Positions 23,289 through 33,030 of a stretch of DNA of 64,000 bases are shown piece after piece (position 1 is the first letter of the stretch; every line of letters begins with the position of its first letter). Made by a program: the position numbers and the translations under genes. The notes under the pieces were generated by a model. The model was given only the letters and a program-made list of their open reading frames with translations, searched no databases and was not told where the DNA came from. The DNA lies in contig JARKIF010000001.1 in NCBI GenBank assembly GCA_029378245.1, positions 4,092,001 through 4,156,000 of the forward strand. Reading direction: 5' to 3'. The stretch is from Roridomyces roridus. Lineage: Eukaryota; Basidiomycota; Agaricomycetes; Agaricales; Mycenaceae.

Positions 23289-24960
23289 TCACACCTCCGC
23301 CGTCCTTGACCCGGCCTGGACCGCGCTCCTGCTCACAAACCACTGGAAGAGCGGCATAGTGCATCACGAGAGTGCCACCCATGCGATGAGAACACCAAAG
23401 TTCAGGCTCACTACGATTGAAAGTCAGTATATCACCAAAGGAGGAGCAGAAGATACGCACGATCATTTTTCGCAGTGAAGACAATCGTTCGGTTGCCGCG
23501 CGCGGCGCGAGACGCTGTAGAAGGGGAAAACATATCCGTATCGGTGGACGTGTGGCAGGACTTGGATCGGGAATACCGAGGTCGAGAAGTTGCCACGTCG
23601 GAGAAGGGCGCGAAGGGGGGTGAGCATTGCTTCGAGGGCGAGGACGCTGTGAATGTGATGAGCTTGGAGGGAACACCAGGGAGGGGGAAGACACACCAAG
23701 CGAGCATGCCGAGCCAATTGAACATCCAGAAGCTGACGAAGCCAGCGCTGCCTAATCGCCTGTCAAAAGGGAGCTGGAATGCGCGACTCAGGAGGGTGTA
23801 GATGAGCTGCAGGAGTATGAGATGGAGCTTGGGAGGGAGGGAACGGAACTTACCGCGATGAAGAAGTATGCCGCTTCCGACGTCAAAAGGAGGACCCGAG
23901 GGAAAGACGGGCTTCAAAGCCAGAAACCTTGCGGGCGGTGGCGGCAAGCATGACCACGAAGAACTGGAGGAGTATCAGAATACGCGAAAGCTACTGGAAA
24001 GGGTACTTACCTATAGAATGACCAGGTAGAATGAGGCCGACGAGAGTGACGGCACTGGCACTACGACAAGGTGTCGGTGGCAGAGAAGCAGCTCAAGAGG
24101 AGGGTCGCATGCCCAGGCACATCGAAGGGCCGAAGCTTTGCGACCGTGTAGTATATTGGTCGAGCAACGAGCTGGGATGCAGTCGATAGTAAGGTGGCGG
24201 TGCTGGCGGCCGTCGACAGATCCGCAATGAATTGTAAGGTGAATTGGTGCGTTATGGAGTCTATTTGGGCCGCAGCGATAGCCTTGTACACGCGACTGGA
24301 AAGAATGAGCACAAAAGTCGAGATGGAAAAAAGTAGCCTCACTAGATATCCCTCGCTTCGGAGCCAATGAAAGTGATGTCCTTAGACGAGTCGTAAGAAC
24401 CGTCGACAGCAGAGACGACTGCGGTGAGGTCGGTGGTAGACCCAGAGTTGACTAGAGAAGAGTTGGTCGCTTCCCGACACGACTTGGAACCACTCACTCG
24501 CCACGGCATGGCATATCTTCTCCTGCAAGATAGCATCGTCCAGCTGGGGTATGCCATCGGGGAACTGGTGACACGACCGCCCAGAAGATTCCATTACGTC
24601 CGGGATTGATATTGCTGAGTGCTGCTGAGACCGTCTGACCGACAGCCCCGCCGTCAAAGTCCTACGACGGAATGAGACGAAAGTTGCGGCGGAGGAAGAT
24701 CGACTTACAACAATGGGTATGATGCGGGGAGCTCCATACCGCGCCCGAGGAGATTGAGAAGACGGCGAAGATCACCACCGACCGGCGGCAACATACGCTC
24801 CCCAAGCAGCGAATGCTTTGGCAGATTTCTTTCGGAGAAGGGCGTTTGGATGCCGATGTAGCTCCATCGTGCGCCGTGACAGAAGCGATGTCGTCAAACG
24901 TGAAGGAGGCGCTTTGGGGCGGATTTCGGAGTGTAGACATGGGAGGCGATAGGGAAGATG
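23289..24960 (-). pseudogene. DUF3533/SNG1-like gene, decayed (copy C)
   Basis: The copy that shows the family best. First exon near 24940-24720: a soluble leader (SFTFDDIASVTAHDG) and a membrane segment (VVIFAVFSISSGARYGAPR). Next, DFDGGAVGQTVSAALSN at 24659 on; the following FPDGIPQLDDAILQEKI is in another frame, so a shift lies between them. Then STTDLTAVVSAVDGSYDSSK (24370-24450), a 'SRVYKAIAAAQ..' exon (24130-24310), membrane exons at 23540-23870, and the HRYGYVFPFYSVSR site followed by another frame change. The last exon reads SLNFGVLIAWVALS, a TGA, then TMPLFQWFV. Family members are multi-pass plasma or internal membrane proteins. Three lesions make a functional product unlikely. Confidence 0.55.
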
Positions 24961-25820
24961 ATGAGTATGGCGTCGAAGCGAGTATAACCCGACGCGCGCG
25001 ACGCTAGTCTTGCACCAATTATCCGTGTCAGGGGAGGCGGGGAAACGGGTGGTGGGTGACTGAGCGTCAGCATTGATCGCGTCTCAGCGCGGGAACTCGC
25101 GGTGAAGACGAGCCATTCAAAGGTGGACGCGTATATCTGTATAACAAGCTGACGTTCCTTCGCCGAAGATCAGTCATGGCCAGGTTCCTCAAGCGAGGAA
25201 CACACCTTCATTCCATGGCCACCCCGCGCCTCTCTGCATTTCTCTTGAAGGCAACGACGCAGTTTTTCGGCAAGTGGGAGCTTAGACTTTGCGGCGCAAC
25301 GACCACCTCTCGCAACATCGACGAGCTTGACGGTGGCACCGAAGAGAATAGTTGGAGCATGAAAAGCGTAGGGTCGGCCTGGTCGGAAAGGGCACTGAAG
25401 AGAAAGGATGAGTTTGAAGCTCTCCCGCAAAAGAGACCGGACTTGCCTCTGTCCAGTGTCTACGCCGAGGCCCCATTCAGTACTACACGCTCCAGAATCG
25501 CCCGGTAGTCATCCAACGCTGGAAATACACGGGTACAGTCTGCAGATGGTAGTTAGCCCAGATGACTCGTATTCTGTAAGGGTCACGGACCTGGAGGCTT
25601 GAAGCTGCCCACTAGAACTCGCCGGTGCTCCGAGTCAAAACGATAGTGTAGCCGGAGGGAGTTCTTCAGTGGCGGAGGTTTCGCGCCGCTGTGGTTCTCC
25701 CTGTCAGTTCTATCGCGGGTCCTGGCAAGCAAGTAGAAGTCGAGTGCTCCGAGCGGCGTGACGAGAGGTTTGCCGTGGACAGCCACCGGATCAAGACCAC
25801 TCACGACTGAGTCGGACTTA
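24961..25820. other. Flank between DUF-C and the Tc1-like transposon
   Basis: Positions about 25600-25800 resemble 35880-36090 (both contain TTTCGCGCCGCTGT and GTAGAAGTCGAGTG / CTAGAAGTCGAGTG), so they are probably the original promoter of F-box gene F1, now cut off by the transposon. Two overlapping ORFs at 25170-25508 match nothing known. Confidence 0.45.
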
Positions 25821-26128
25821 TTGCCGTTTGCAGAATAGTTGGCGCGGATCATGATGGTGTGATTTTTGGCTCATTTCAGCCCGAATCTTAGAACGCTCAT
25901 TTCTCCACAACCGCTGCACCAATTCACAAGATTTTGGTATCACCGTAATCGCCTCGTCCACGCGCAGGGCGCCCCATAAATTTTGAGCCCGGAATTTGGT
26001 GCCTTGCATCTCTGTTTTCCGGCACCCCAAGTAGCACGAGAACGGCTGTAACTTCACGTAGACTGCTCAGAATAACACCATTTTCGAATATGTTGTCGTC
26101 CTACATGTACTCTAGGGCGCCCCGGGTG
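25821..26128 (+). repeat. Left terminal inverted repeat of the Tc1-like transposon
   Basis: About 308 bp. Pairs with 29996-30303 as reverse complement, with only scattered mismatches and short indels. It ends at GCGCCCCGGGTG, after which the two sides diverge at once. The passenger gene is transcribed out of this repeat. Confidence 0.9.
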
Positions 26129-26227
26129 TGCGGCTGCCCAGGGATAGGTTCTTCAGCTATAGTTTGCCCCAAGATCAAAGCACACCACACTTGCAAATCT
26201 TGCTTGCCTCTTGTCAATTCTACGCTC

Positions 26228-28700
26228 ATGGCCAACGGCAAAAAGAAGAAGGCACCACCCACAGGACAACGAAAAATCGCCAAAGTACAGAAACCCCCTA
26301 CCCCTACCCCACCTCGTCCCAAGCCTCGGCGCAAGAAAAAAGAGGTGGAGGAACCCCAAGAGCCCCAGCCCACAGCGGTGGTGGACATAACCTCTCCCTC
26401 TCCACCCCGTCGTCCTAAACAGAAACGGGTCAAGCTCCTCTACACGTTACCTCCCAGCTTTGCAGCTCGTCTCGACGAGCAACCACAGGAGCCCGAAGAG
26501 AATGAGGAGGCTGCCGCTGCGGCCGCACTGGTAGCAATGGGTGGAGGGACGAGATCCATGACGCAGACCGCTGCCCGGCGTCGCCTCCCTAGTTTCGAAG
26601 AGCAAATGGACCGCATCTTCGCCAGCACAGTCCCGGGTGCTACTGTCGAAGAGTTGAGGCAGGCGAGAAAAGACGATCACGAAGAGGACGGGATAGATAT
26701 CGTGGACTCCAATGAGTCAGGCTCGGACCAATTGAGCTCTGACGAGGACGATGACGACGAAGAAGTCGCTGCGGATGAGATAGGTATGTGTCGCTAAGTC
26801 ATTGGGATTTTCACTTACCATTATCCAGCTGTCCAGAGCTCACCCGCCCGTGAAGCAAAAGCCCGCAAAGATGTGGTCAAAATACGCTTCATGGTACCCG
26901 TCGGAGCGGCGTCGCGCGAGCTTGATGTCAAGTCAAACGCGGACTTCGCTGCTTTCATGACAGCTTTGTCAAAAAGCATGGGCAAACCTAAAACACTCCT
27001 CGACGAGATTGCATACACCATTTCGTGGGCCCCAAAGACTCCCAAACAGCTCCCGACCCTCTTGGAGAACGATACCTCCTGGAAAAACCTTCTCAGTCGT
27101 GTGGATAGTGTTTTGCCGGCTACGGCTTGAAGCCCGAAGCCGGCAGAGCCGGGGTCCGGCTTAGCCGGGCCAAGCCAAGCCCAAGCCGGGTGTGCACCCC
27201 GGCTTACGGCTCCGGCTTGGGATTTCTCAAGCCCCAAGCCGGCGGCTAAGCCCCGGCTTCCAAGGACAACTTCAGAGTCATCTCGGGAGTGTCTTGAGCA
27301 GACCACTCTCCACCCAATGGAACTCCAAAAATCCTCAAGATCAGCCATTATTGGACTTTGAATTTCTCGACTCCGATGATAATGGAAATGTTGACAGCTG
27401 ATGAGCATTATGATCCCATCAGCTGCCGGCTGGTAATCCGACTCTCAGAAACAGGTCAGAAATACCACTTTCAACCTTGATTTTGGCTTCAAATCTGTTG
27501 AATGGAGTATACAGTCGTATAAATTCACAGGAGTTCATCTGTAGAGGGTTTGAAAACATGATGAAAAAAATACACCAAAGCCGCCGGCTAAGCCGGAGCC
27601 GGGCCCAAGCCGGCCGGCATATCCGGCTCCGGCTTGGGCTTGGAGATTTTGAAAGCCGGAGCCGGGTCAAGCCAAGCCCAAGCCGGCGGCTTCAAGCCAA
27701 GCCGGAGCCGGGAAAACACTACGTGTGGACGACTTTGTAGAGAAATGCAAGGGGAAGAAGGGCAGCGGGAAGATCAAGGAATTTTCAATTACTATCCTCG
27801 ACACCTCGGGCGGTGAAAATGCTGGTCAACAGAAGGGGAAGAAGTCGAAGGTAAGTCATTGTTTGATAGCTGCCGCTCTTTGCTTCTCACCATCAACATT
27901 TCCCAGGACAAGCCCAGTGAGGTCGAGCCGGCGCCCGCGGACAAGGCAACGGCCAACTTCTATAAGCAGCTAGAGGACAAGTGGCACTGCGACGAGCATG
28001 ACAGGCCGTGCTATTTCCTCACTGACGGCCCGCACCATCACCTCACCAACCAAGAACTTGCCAAGTGGGCGTGGCTCATTGTGAGTTGCTGCTTACTCCA
28101 TTGAGATGAGCCTGACTTTGGTGGAAGGAACGACGCGAGGCTACAGTTAAGCTCCTTCCCACCGAGCTCAACATTGCGGATGCCGCGCCGAGGCAACGGA
28201 GCGCCCAGAGAGCGTTGGCGCGTGTCGGCACAGAGCCCGAGACGCCTGGGTGGATCCGCGAGCTGGTGATGCCCATGCTGGGTTTTGCCATGGGTGGAAT
28301 GGCACGAAACAACGCGGCCATGGAGACTCCTGTGCGCGCAGCACCCCATCCAGCAACTCCCGGCCCGTCTCGTCGTGCAGCCAGCCCGGACACCAATCTG
28401 CTGTCTAGCGGCACCAAACGCGCCGCATCAAGCATGGCTCCTTCGATGCCCCAGTGGCTGGCTTGGCTGGACGACGACGATAGCCGTGGCAGGCGTCACA
28501 ATCTTTGTTTCAGCAATTATAGTGCCACTTTCAAGACGAATGGCTTCTTTGATTTGGGAGACATGGAAAACGCGTCAGCTGCGGATCTGGCAATTATGCT
28601 CGATGCCCCTATCGGTATAGCGAATCGTCTCGCCAAGTATGCAGCGGAGGACTTGGACAAATTGAATCGGGAAGCAAAAAGGGCTCGTACATTTGAATAA
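26228..28700 (+). CDS. Passenger gene of the Tc1-like transposon, unknown function
   Basis: I do not recognise a named family. Start at 26228 (MANGKKKKAPPTGQ) is preferred over the in-frame ATG at 26090, which lies in the inverted repeat. The protein begins with a Lys/Pro-rich basic stretch and an acidic stretch (SDEDDDDEE, about 26740). After an intron near 26780 it has a possible beta-grasp-like region (KIRFMVPVGAASRELDVK). Around 27980-28070 is WHCDEHDRPCYF..HHHLT..ELAKWAW, a possible zinc-binding module that I associate with uncharacterised mushroom proteins. Then comes a disordered segment and, near the end, a SAM-like helical stretch (NGFFDLGDMENASAADLAIM). The frame is interrupted by a 616-bp element at 27106-27721; without it the exon is continuous. 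The position inside the inverted repeats suggests a role in transposition, but this is inference. Confidence 0.6.
27106..27721. mobile_element. hAT-type non-autonomous element nested in the passenger gene (616 bp)
   Basis: Ends TAGTGTTTT and AAAACACTA, flanked by a perfect 8-bp duplication CGTGTGGA (27098-27105 and 27722-27729). Both sides carry many AAGCCGG/CCGGCTT copies in opposite orientation, like the subterminal transposase-binding repeats of hAT elements. Insert plus duplication is 624 bp, a multiple of three, but a TGA at about 27128 stops the host frame. It is younger than the Tc1-like element it sits in. Confidence 0.9.
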
Positions 28701-28718
28701 TCCCATATTTTACACATA

Positions 28719-29900
28719 TTATAGATAACCACAATGATGAAAAAAGCCGAGGGCAGCCTCAGAAGTGACCGAGTAAGCTGCGTCGATGAGATGTAGGTAT
28801 ACATAGGTGTCGTCCTCCACCTGATTGACATCCTGTCTTCCCAGCACACCCTCCCGGCGGACGTAGGCCTTGATGACAGAGAACGCGAGCTCGATTGGGT
28901 TGTAATCCGGGGAATACGGAGGAAGAAACATGTACTTCATTCCTCTAGAATAAAGAGTCATTCGATGGAGAGTCAATGATGGAAATGCTCGTACCGAGAT
29001 TCAATGAGCTCCAGGATGGCGGGGTCCTTGTGGATACGTGCATTGTCCATGACAATGACCGAGTTGTTGGCAGGAAAGGGCTGCATATGGTCGAGCAAGC
29101 CGTCAATGAACTCGTAGAAGAGGGCGGCCGTGAACGAGCCCTCGACAATCTTGACGTGAAGCATACCGTCAAGAGACATGGCAGGGAGCAACGAGTAGCT
29201 AATTTCACGTCAGAGGAACATCCAATAAGAGTAGAAAACACACACCGGCGTCCACGCACAAAGAAACATTTGCGTATGGCTCGGTGGCCGCTCAAGGCCC
29301 AAGCGCGGTGTCGGATGGACGTGCGGCGATCGAAGGAGCTCTCGTCGACGAAGACAGTCTGCTCTGCCGTGTACTCCATGCCATGGGTGTACCTGAAGGT
29401 GGCCCGTTTCACCGCACTGCGCTCCAGTGCGGCTCGAGTAAGCTGCACTGAAAATATCAATGAAAAGCAAGGATTATCCCCAAGGGCTGCGCACCTTCTT
29501 CATTGTGAACCCACACCGCTTCAAGCTGCGCCAGATAGTCGCTTCGCTGACCTCGGTACCGCGGCGTTCCTGGAGAAGCTCACGCAATTCATCCAGATAG
29601 CTGTCTGGACTGTGCCGAATTACACCAGTCAAGAACTGCGTAAAGATGAGGTGCATCCCGTAGTAGAGAGGCAGAACGCACACTAATATCGCCGTGGGTC
29701 ATCCTTCGTTTCGCTCCACGCAGCTCCATTCGCAGATGCTCCCGACAAACAATCCCTCTCTTGTGATAGTCCTCGAGGACTCGTTGCACACTTCTTGTCG
29801 CGCAGCCCGTATACTTGACGATTTCCGGGACCTTGAGACGCCGGGACATGTTCAGAATAGCCCCCCGAAGGTCGTCGGAGAGAGGTTTGCCGCGAGTCAT
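28719..29900 (-). CDS. DDE transposase, IS630/Tc1-mariner type
   Basis: Cuts and pastes the surrounding element in the nucleus. ATG at 29900 (MTRGKPLSDDLRGAIL) starts a helix-turn-helix region (VPEIVKYTGCATRSVQRVL), followed by a second helical unit (TEVSEATIWRSLKRCGFTMKK). After an intron comes the catalytic core: first Asp in FVDESSFDRR (about 29345), second Asp in VIVMDNARIH (about 29050), and the SPDYNPIE motif with the final Glu (about 28895). Exons are joined at about 29690/29635, 29495/29440, 29250/29205 and 28990/28945, all GT..AG, keeping one open frame of roughly 330 codons. All three acidic residues are present, so activity is plausible. The start lies 96 bp inside the right inverted repeat. 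Confidence in family is high; exact junctions are less sure. Confidence 0.9.
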
Positions 29901-29995
29901 TGAGGGAGGAGAGAGAGGGAGGAGAACAGGTTTGATGTGTTGATCAGAGATGTCCCGTGGTCGTTCAATGAGATATAGGACCTCGTTGGGATTCC

Positions 29996-30303
29996 GCACC
30001 CGGGGCGCCCTAGAGTACATGTAGGACAACACCATATTCGAAAACCGTGTTATTCTGAGCAGTCTACGTGAAGTTACGGCCGTTCTCGTGCTACTTGGGG
30101 TGCCGGGAAACAGAGATGCACGGTACCAAATTCCGGGCTCAAAAAACATGGGGCGCCCTGCGCGTGGACGAGGCGATTACGGTGATACTAAAATCTTGTG
30201 AATTGGTGCAGCGGTTGTGGAGAAATGAGCGTTCTAAGATTCGGGCTGAAATGAGCCAAAATCACACCATCATGATCCGCGCCAACTATTCTGCAAACGG
30301 CAA
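29996..30303 (-). repeat. Right terminal inverted repeat of the Tc1-like transposon
   Basis: Reverse-complement partner of 25821-26128; probably holds the promoter for the transposase, whose start codon is at 29900. Confidence 0.9.
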
Positions 30304-30343
30304 TAACCACAACCACAACACAACCAGACCACGACAATCCACC

Positions 30344-31922
30344 ATGCCAGCCCGCGCTACCAGAGAGACAGCGGTCAGGGGCAGAGGCAGAGGCTCGCTG
30401 TCGAGAGGCAGAGTACTAGTCACGCTGCCCAGGGACATGTCTGGCAACACGACAAGCGGACTCAATCGAGGGAGAGGTTCAGGTGCATCGACGAGGGGTG
30501 ACTCCGACACGCGAGACACAGGCGCGAAGCCAAGAGGCGGTAAGGCCAATCACCGTCTACTACCTCCGAATCCCAATTCCGGTGCTTGACGAACCTCGTT
30601 AGCGGCTCTTACTCTCGCGATCCCCGAGCTCTTGGACCTCATTCTCGGTTTTCTCCACAACACAAAGGATCTCCGTGCATGCGCGCTGGTCAACCACTCC
30701 TGGGTCTCTCCCTCTCAGTCACGCATATTCTCCCACGTCGATATCATGCGGGTCGATTATAACGACGAATCCTTCCCCCGAGTCCCAGGACGATATGCCG
30801 GCCGGTTTTCCAAACCAAACGCACAACTTGCTCGCCTGGTGGTGGCACTAAACCGCTCCCCGTACCTTATCCCGCTCATTGTAACGCTCTCGACAGAGTC
30901 CCTGTGGCACGCAAAACCCGACAGTCTGAAAGCATTTTGCGCAATCCCATTCACTCGCCTTACCACTCTGCGCATCCACGTTTCCCTGGCTTTCTCCTTC
31001 ACCTACTCCGAAGCCGAGGCCGTTCAAAAATTGCTCAACTTCCCGACCATCGTATCGGTTTCCATCAAGTGTTTATTCGCAGAAGCGGTCGATTTTTTGC
31101 GGATGTGGGAGGGATGCTCAGAGAGCATCAAGCACGTCTCGTTTTCCTGTGGTGTCGAATTTCCTGTGCCGGGCTCGGGTTCAGAGAGGGATCGGAACCT
31201 TGGGGATCATACGCGTCGTCGTATCAAGCTTGATTCTTTCGGTACTTCTGACATCTCAGGGAATGTTCAGAATTGGCTGCAACATCCTCTGTGTCCGTTT
31301 GATATCAGTGATATTACAGCGTTGCAGCCCACTTTCTCCGAGGGCCGACCCGATCCTGGAAGCTACGTGCTCGCACAAGTCAGAGAATCTATTCAGTTGC
31401 TCTCAATAACTCAGGTTCGTGGTTCATTCATCCTGAGGATATCTATTAGTACTCACGAAAAATCCGCATCAAGTGGTTCATCAGACGCAGTATGCATCAA
31501 ATCGAAACCTACCCCAAATGTTCTCCGTTTGCGTATTTTCCACAAGTCACTCAACTCGACGTCAGAGGGGTCAACCAGTACTCCCTCCTCCGCGACATAC
31601 CTCGAGTGACTCAGGCTCGAATCCGCGCCATTCGATTCACTAGTTCTTTCGAGCAGCCAGAAACCGAATTGTCGGCTCTAGATCAACTACTGTTCGAGGT
31701 CCAAAAGTACTTTCCCAATCTCACTGTCGTGGAGATTCGTGTCCTCGCTGACCTGCCTGAGCTCGAGAGGCGCAGGAGAGAATATTTTGGGCGGCTCGAG
31801 CCCAGGGTAGCTGTGCGGTGGAGTACGTCCCTCTTCCTAATGCGCTTTTGAGACGATGTTGACCTGGATTCGCAGATTTCGAGCGCAAGACGCCGGTGTG
31901 GTATGAGAAGATGATAGTATAA
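30344..31922 (+). CDS. F-box protein F1
   Basis: Putative substrate adaptor of an SCF ubiquitin ligase. Exons: 30344-30539, 30603-31414, 31474-31822, 31876-31922; every junction is GT..AG, with introns of 53-63 nt. Exon 1 encodes an Arg/Gly-rich leader (RGRGRGSLSRGR). The F-box opens exon 2 (IPELLDLILGFLHNTKDLRA, then CALVNHSWVSPSQSRIFS). The remainder is the variable substrate-binding part without clear leucine-rich repeats, ending NFERKTPVWYEKMIV. F2 at 57.5 kb is a paralogue with the same intron positions and the same ending. The Tc1-like element sits 41 bp before the ATG and separates the gene from its former upstream region, so expression may now depend on the transposon end. Confidence 0.82.
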
Positions 31923-31943
31923 CAAGACCGGCTTGGGTTCCAA

Positions 31944-32270
31944 TTGAAATGTTCGATTATGCGCTCCAGTTGGTTAGCCCGTCTGAGAACTTGCAGTGGT
32001 TGGAATCCAGCGACGATCAATCAAACAGCCTCCGAGATCTCCAGCGTGTCTGCTGACATGTGTGTATCTCCCGAGCAGCTGCTTACGGAGCTGTTCCTCG
32101 ACACTGTCGTAATCTCCGCCGTGCTGGACGGCCGTCGGCCGTCTCGCCCTCCTGCATGCTCGGGAACCCAGCGCTTGACGAGTTTTGGGCGCTCCTTCGA
32201 GAATGCTGGGATGGAAACCCCCGACGGCGGGCCAAGTCGTCGAGCGATTGCGGGGCGAAGTAAGTAGGAT
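31944..32270 (+). pseudogene. Relic of a kinase C-lobe
   Basis: Lies 21 bp after F1. Reads VVISAVLDGRRPSRPPACSG, then shifts frame to LDEFWALLRECWDGNP, matching the K5-K8 C-lobe ([31 protein letters not shown]). No N-lobe or catalytic loop precedes it. A broken fragment of the kinase family. Confidence 0.7.
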
Positions 32271-32589
32271 GCAAATGCCAAGAAGCGTGCCGTCCTCGGC
32301 CGCTTGTATCGCTCTGTACCTACCTATGTAGTTAAGCGGGGATTTAGGCAGGGAGAGCCACGACTAGGATACAACACCGGGCAGATGAATTCACTGCCCG
32401 ACCCCTTGCATGAAGTACGAATCCCTAATCATCTGCGCTTTTGACGTTCCCTGGTGTCGAATTCATGTCGTCTTGGAATTCAAACTATTGGTAGATACAC
32501 TGAACCTCAGACAGCTTGGCCCAAAAATTGGCTGAATCGTGAATGGTATTGGAGGTACTGGATCATGTACACATTTGCGACGATTTTAC
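32271..32589. other. Intergenic, nothing seen
   Basis: No ORF, repeat or motif worth naming. Confidence 0.4.
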
Positions 32590-32714
32590 TTAGTTCGGCG
32601 TCGTCCCAGTAAATTTCTTCGGCGGCGGTTCCTGGCCACCGTCGTCGTCTTCATCCTCCATGCGTTTGCGCTTGTGGGACGATGCCGGCGGGCTGGAGTA
32701 TTCATGATCAATGA
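32590..32714 (-). other. Probable last exon of kinase K6, with a nuclear-signal-like tail
   Basis: Minus-strand frame HEYSSPPASSHKRKRMEDED, then DDGGQEPPPKKFTGTTPN and a stop at 32590. An acceptor (TTGTTCAG) precedes it at 32715. HKRKR and PPPKK resemble basic nuclear import signals. The link to K6 is inferred from strand, position and the K6 tail exon ending in a GT donor at 33030. A connecting exon between 32715 and 33030 was not resolved. That spacer also has a direct repeat, TATCGTGTGTCGTCTGAG, near 32870 and 32973. Confidence 0.4.
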
Positions 32715-33030
32715 CTGAACAAGAACTGTTGCACTAGAGGCTTCGGCCGTCCGTAACAATCTTTCTTTTCATGTTCATCTCATACTCATCTAGATATTCA
32801 TTGTTTACAATCTCCGTTTTCTCTATATAATCTTAGAATAGCTCGTCTAGACCTCAGCCGTTCACTCTATCGTGTGTCGTCTGAGGTCTGTCTTCTTCTT
32901 TCCATATTTGACTCTTTACTTAATGATCGTCGCAGTATATTTCTCTTCAGGTATTCAATATAGGCGTTCACGCTATCGTGTGTCGTCTGAGTATATTTGT
33001 CTTCAAGAACTTCACGGGGAAGCAACTCAC

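Larger units (their letters stand above)
25821..30303. mobile_element. Tc1/mariner-like (IS630/DDE_3) transposon, 4.5 kb, with passenger gene
   Basis: The outer ends read TTGCCGTTTGCAG and CTGCAAACGGCAA and are flanked on both sides by TA (25819-25820 and 30304-30305), the canonical Tc1/mariner duplication. Inverted repeats extend for about 308 bp. Inside are a five-exon DDE transposase (-) and a passenger gene (+) that end 18 bp apart, tail to tail, so each is read inward from one end. It is much larger than a usual 1.3-2.4 kb mariner. The transposase frame is open in all exons, so it may still be active. It landed 41 bp before the start codon of F1. Confidence 0.92.

Noticed and set aside
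26821..27408. 195-codon minus-strand ORF
   Set aside because: Spans a passenger exon and half of the nested hAT element; no domain.
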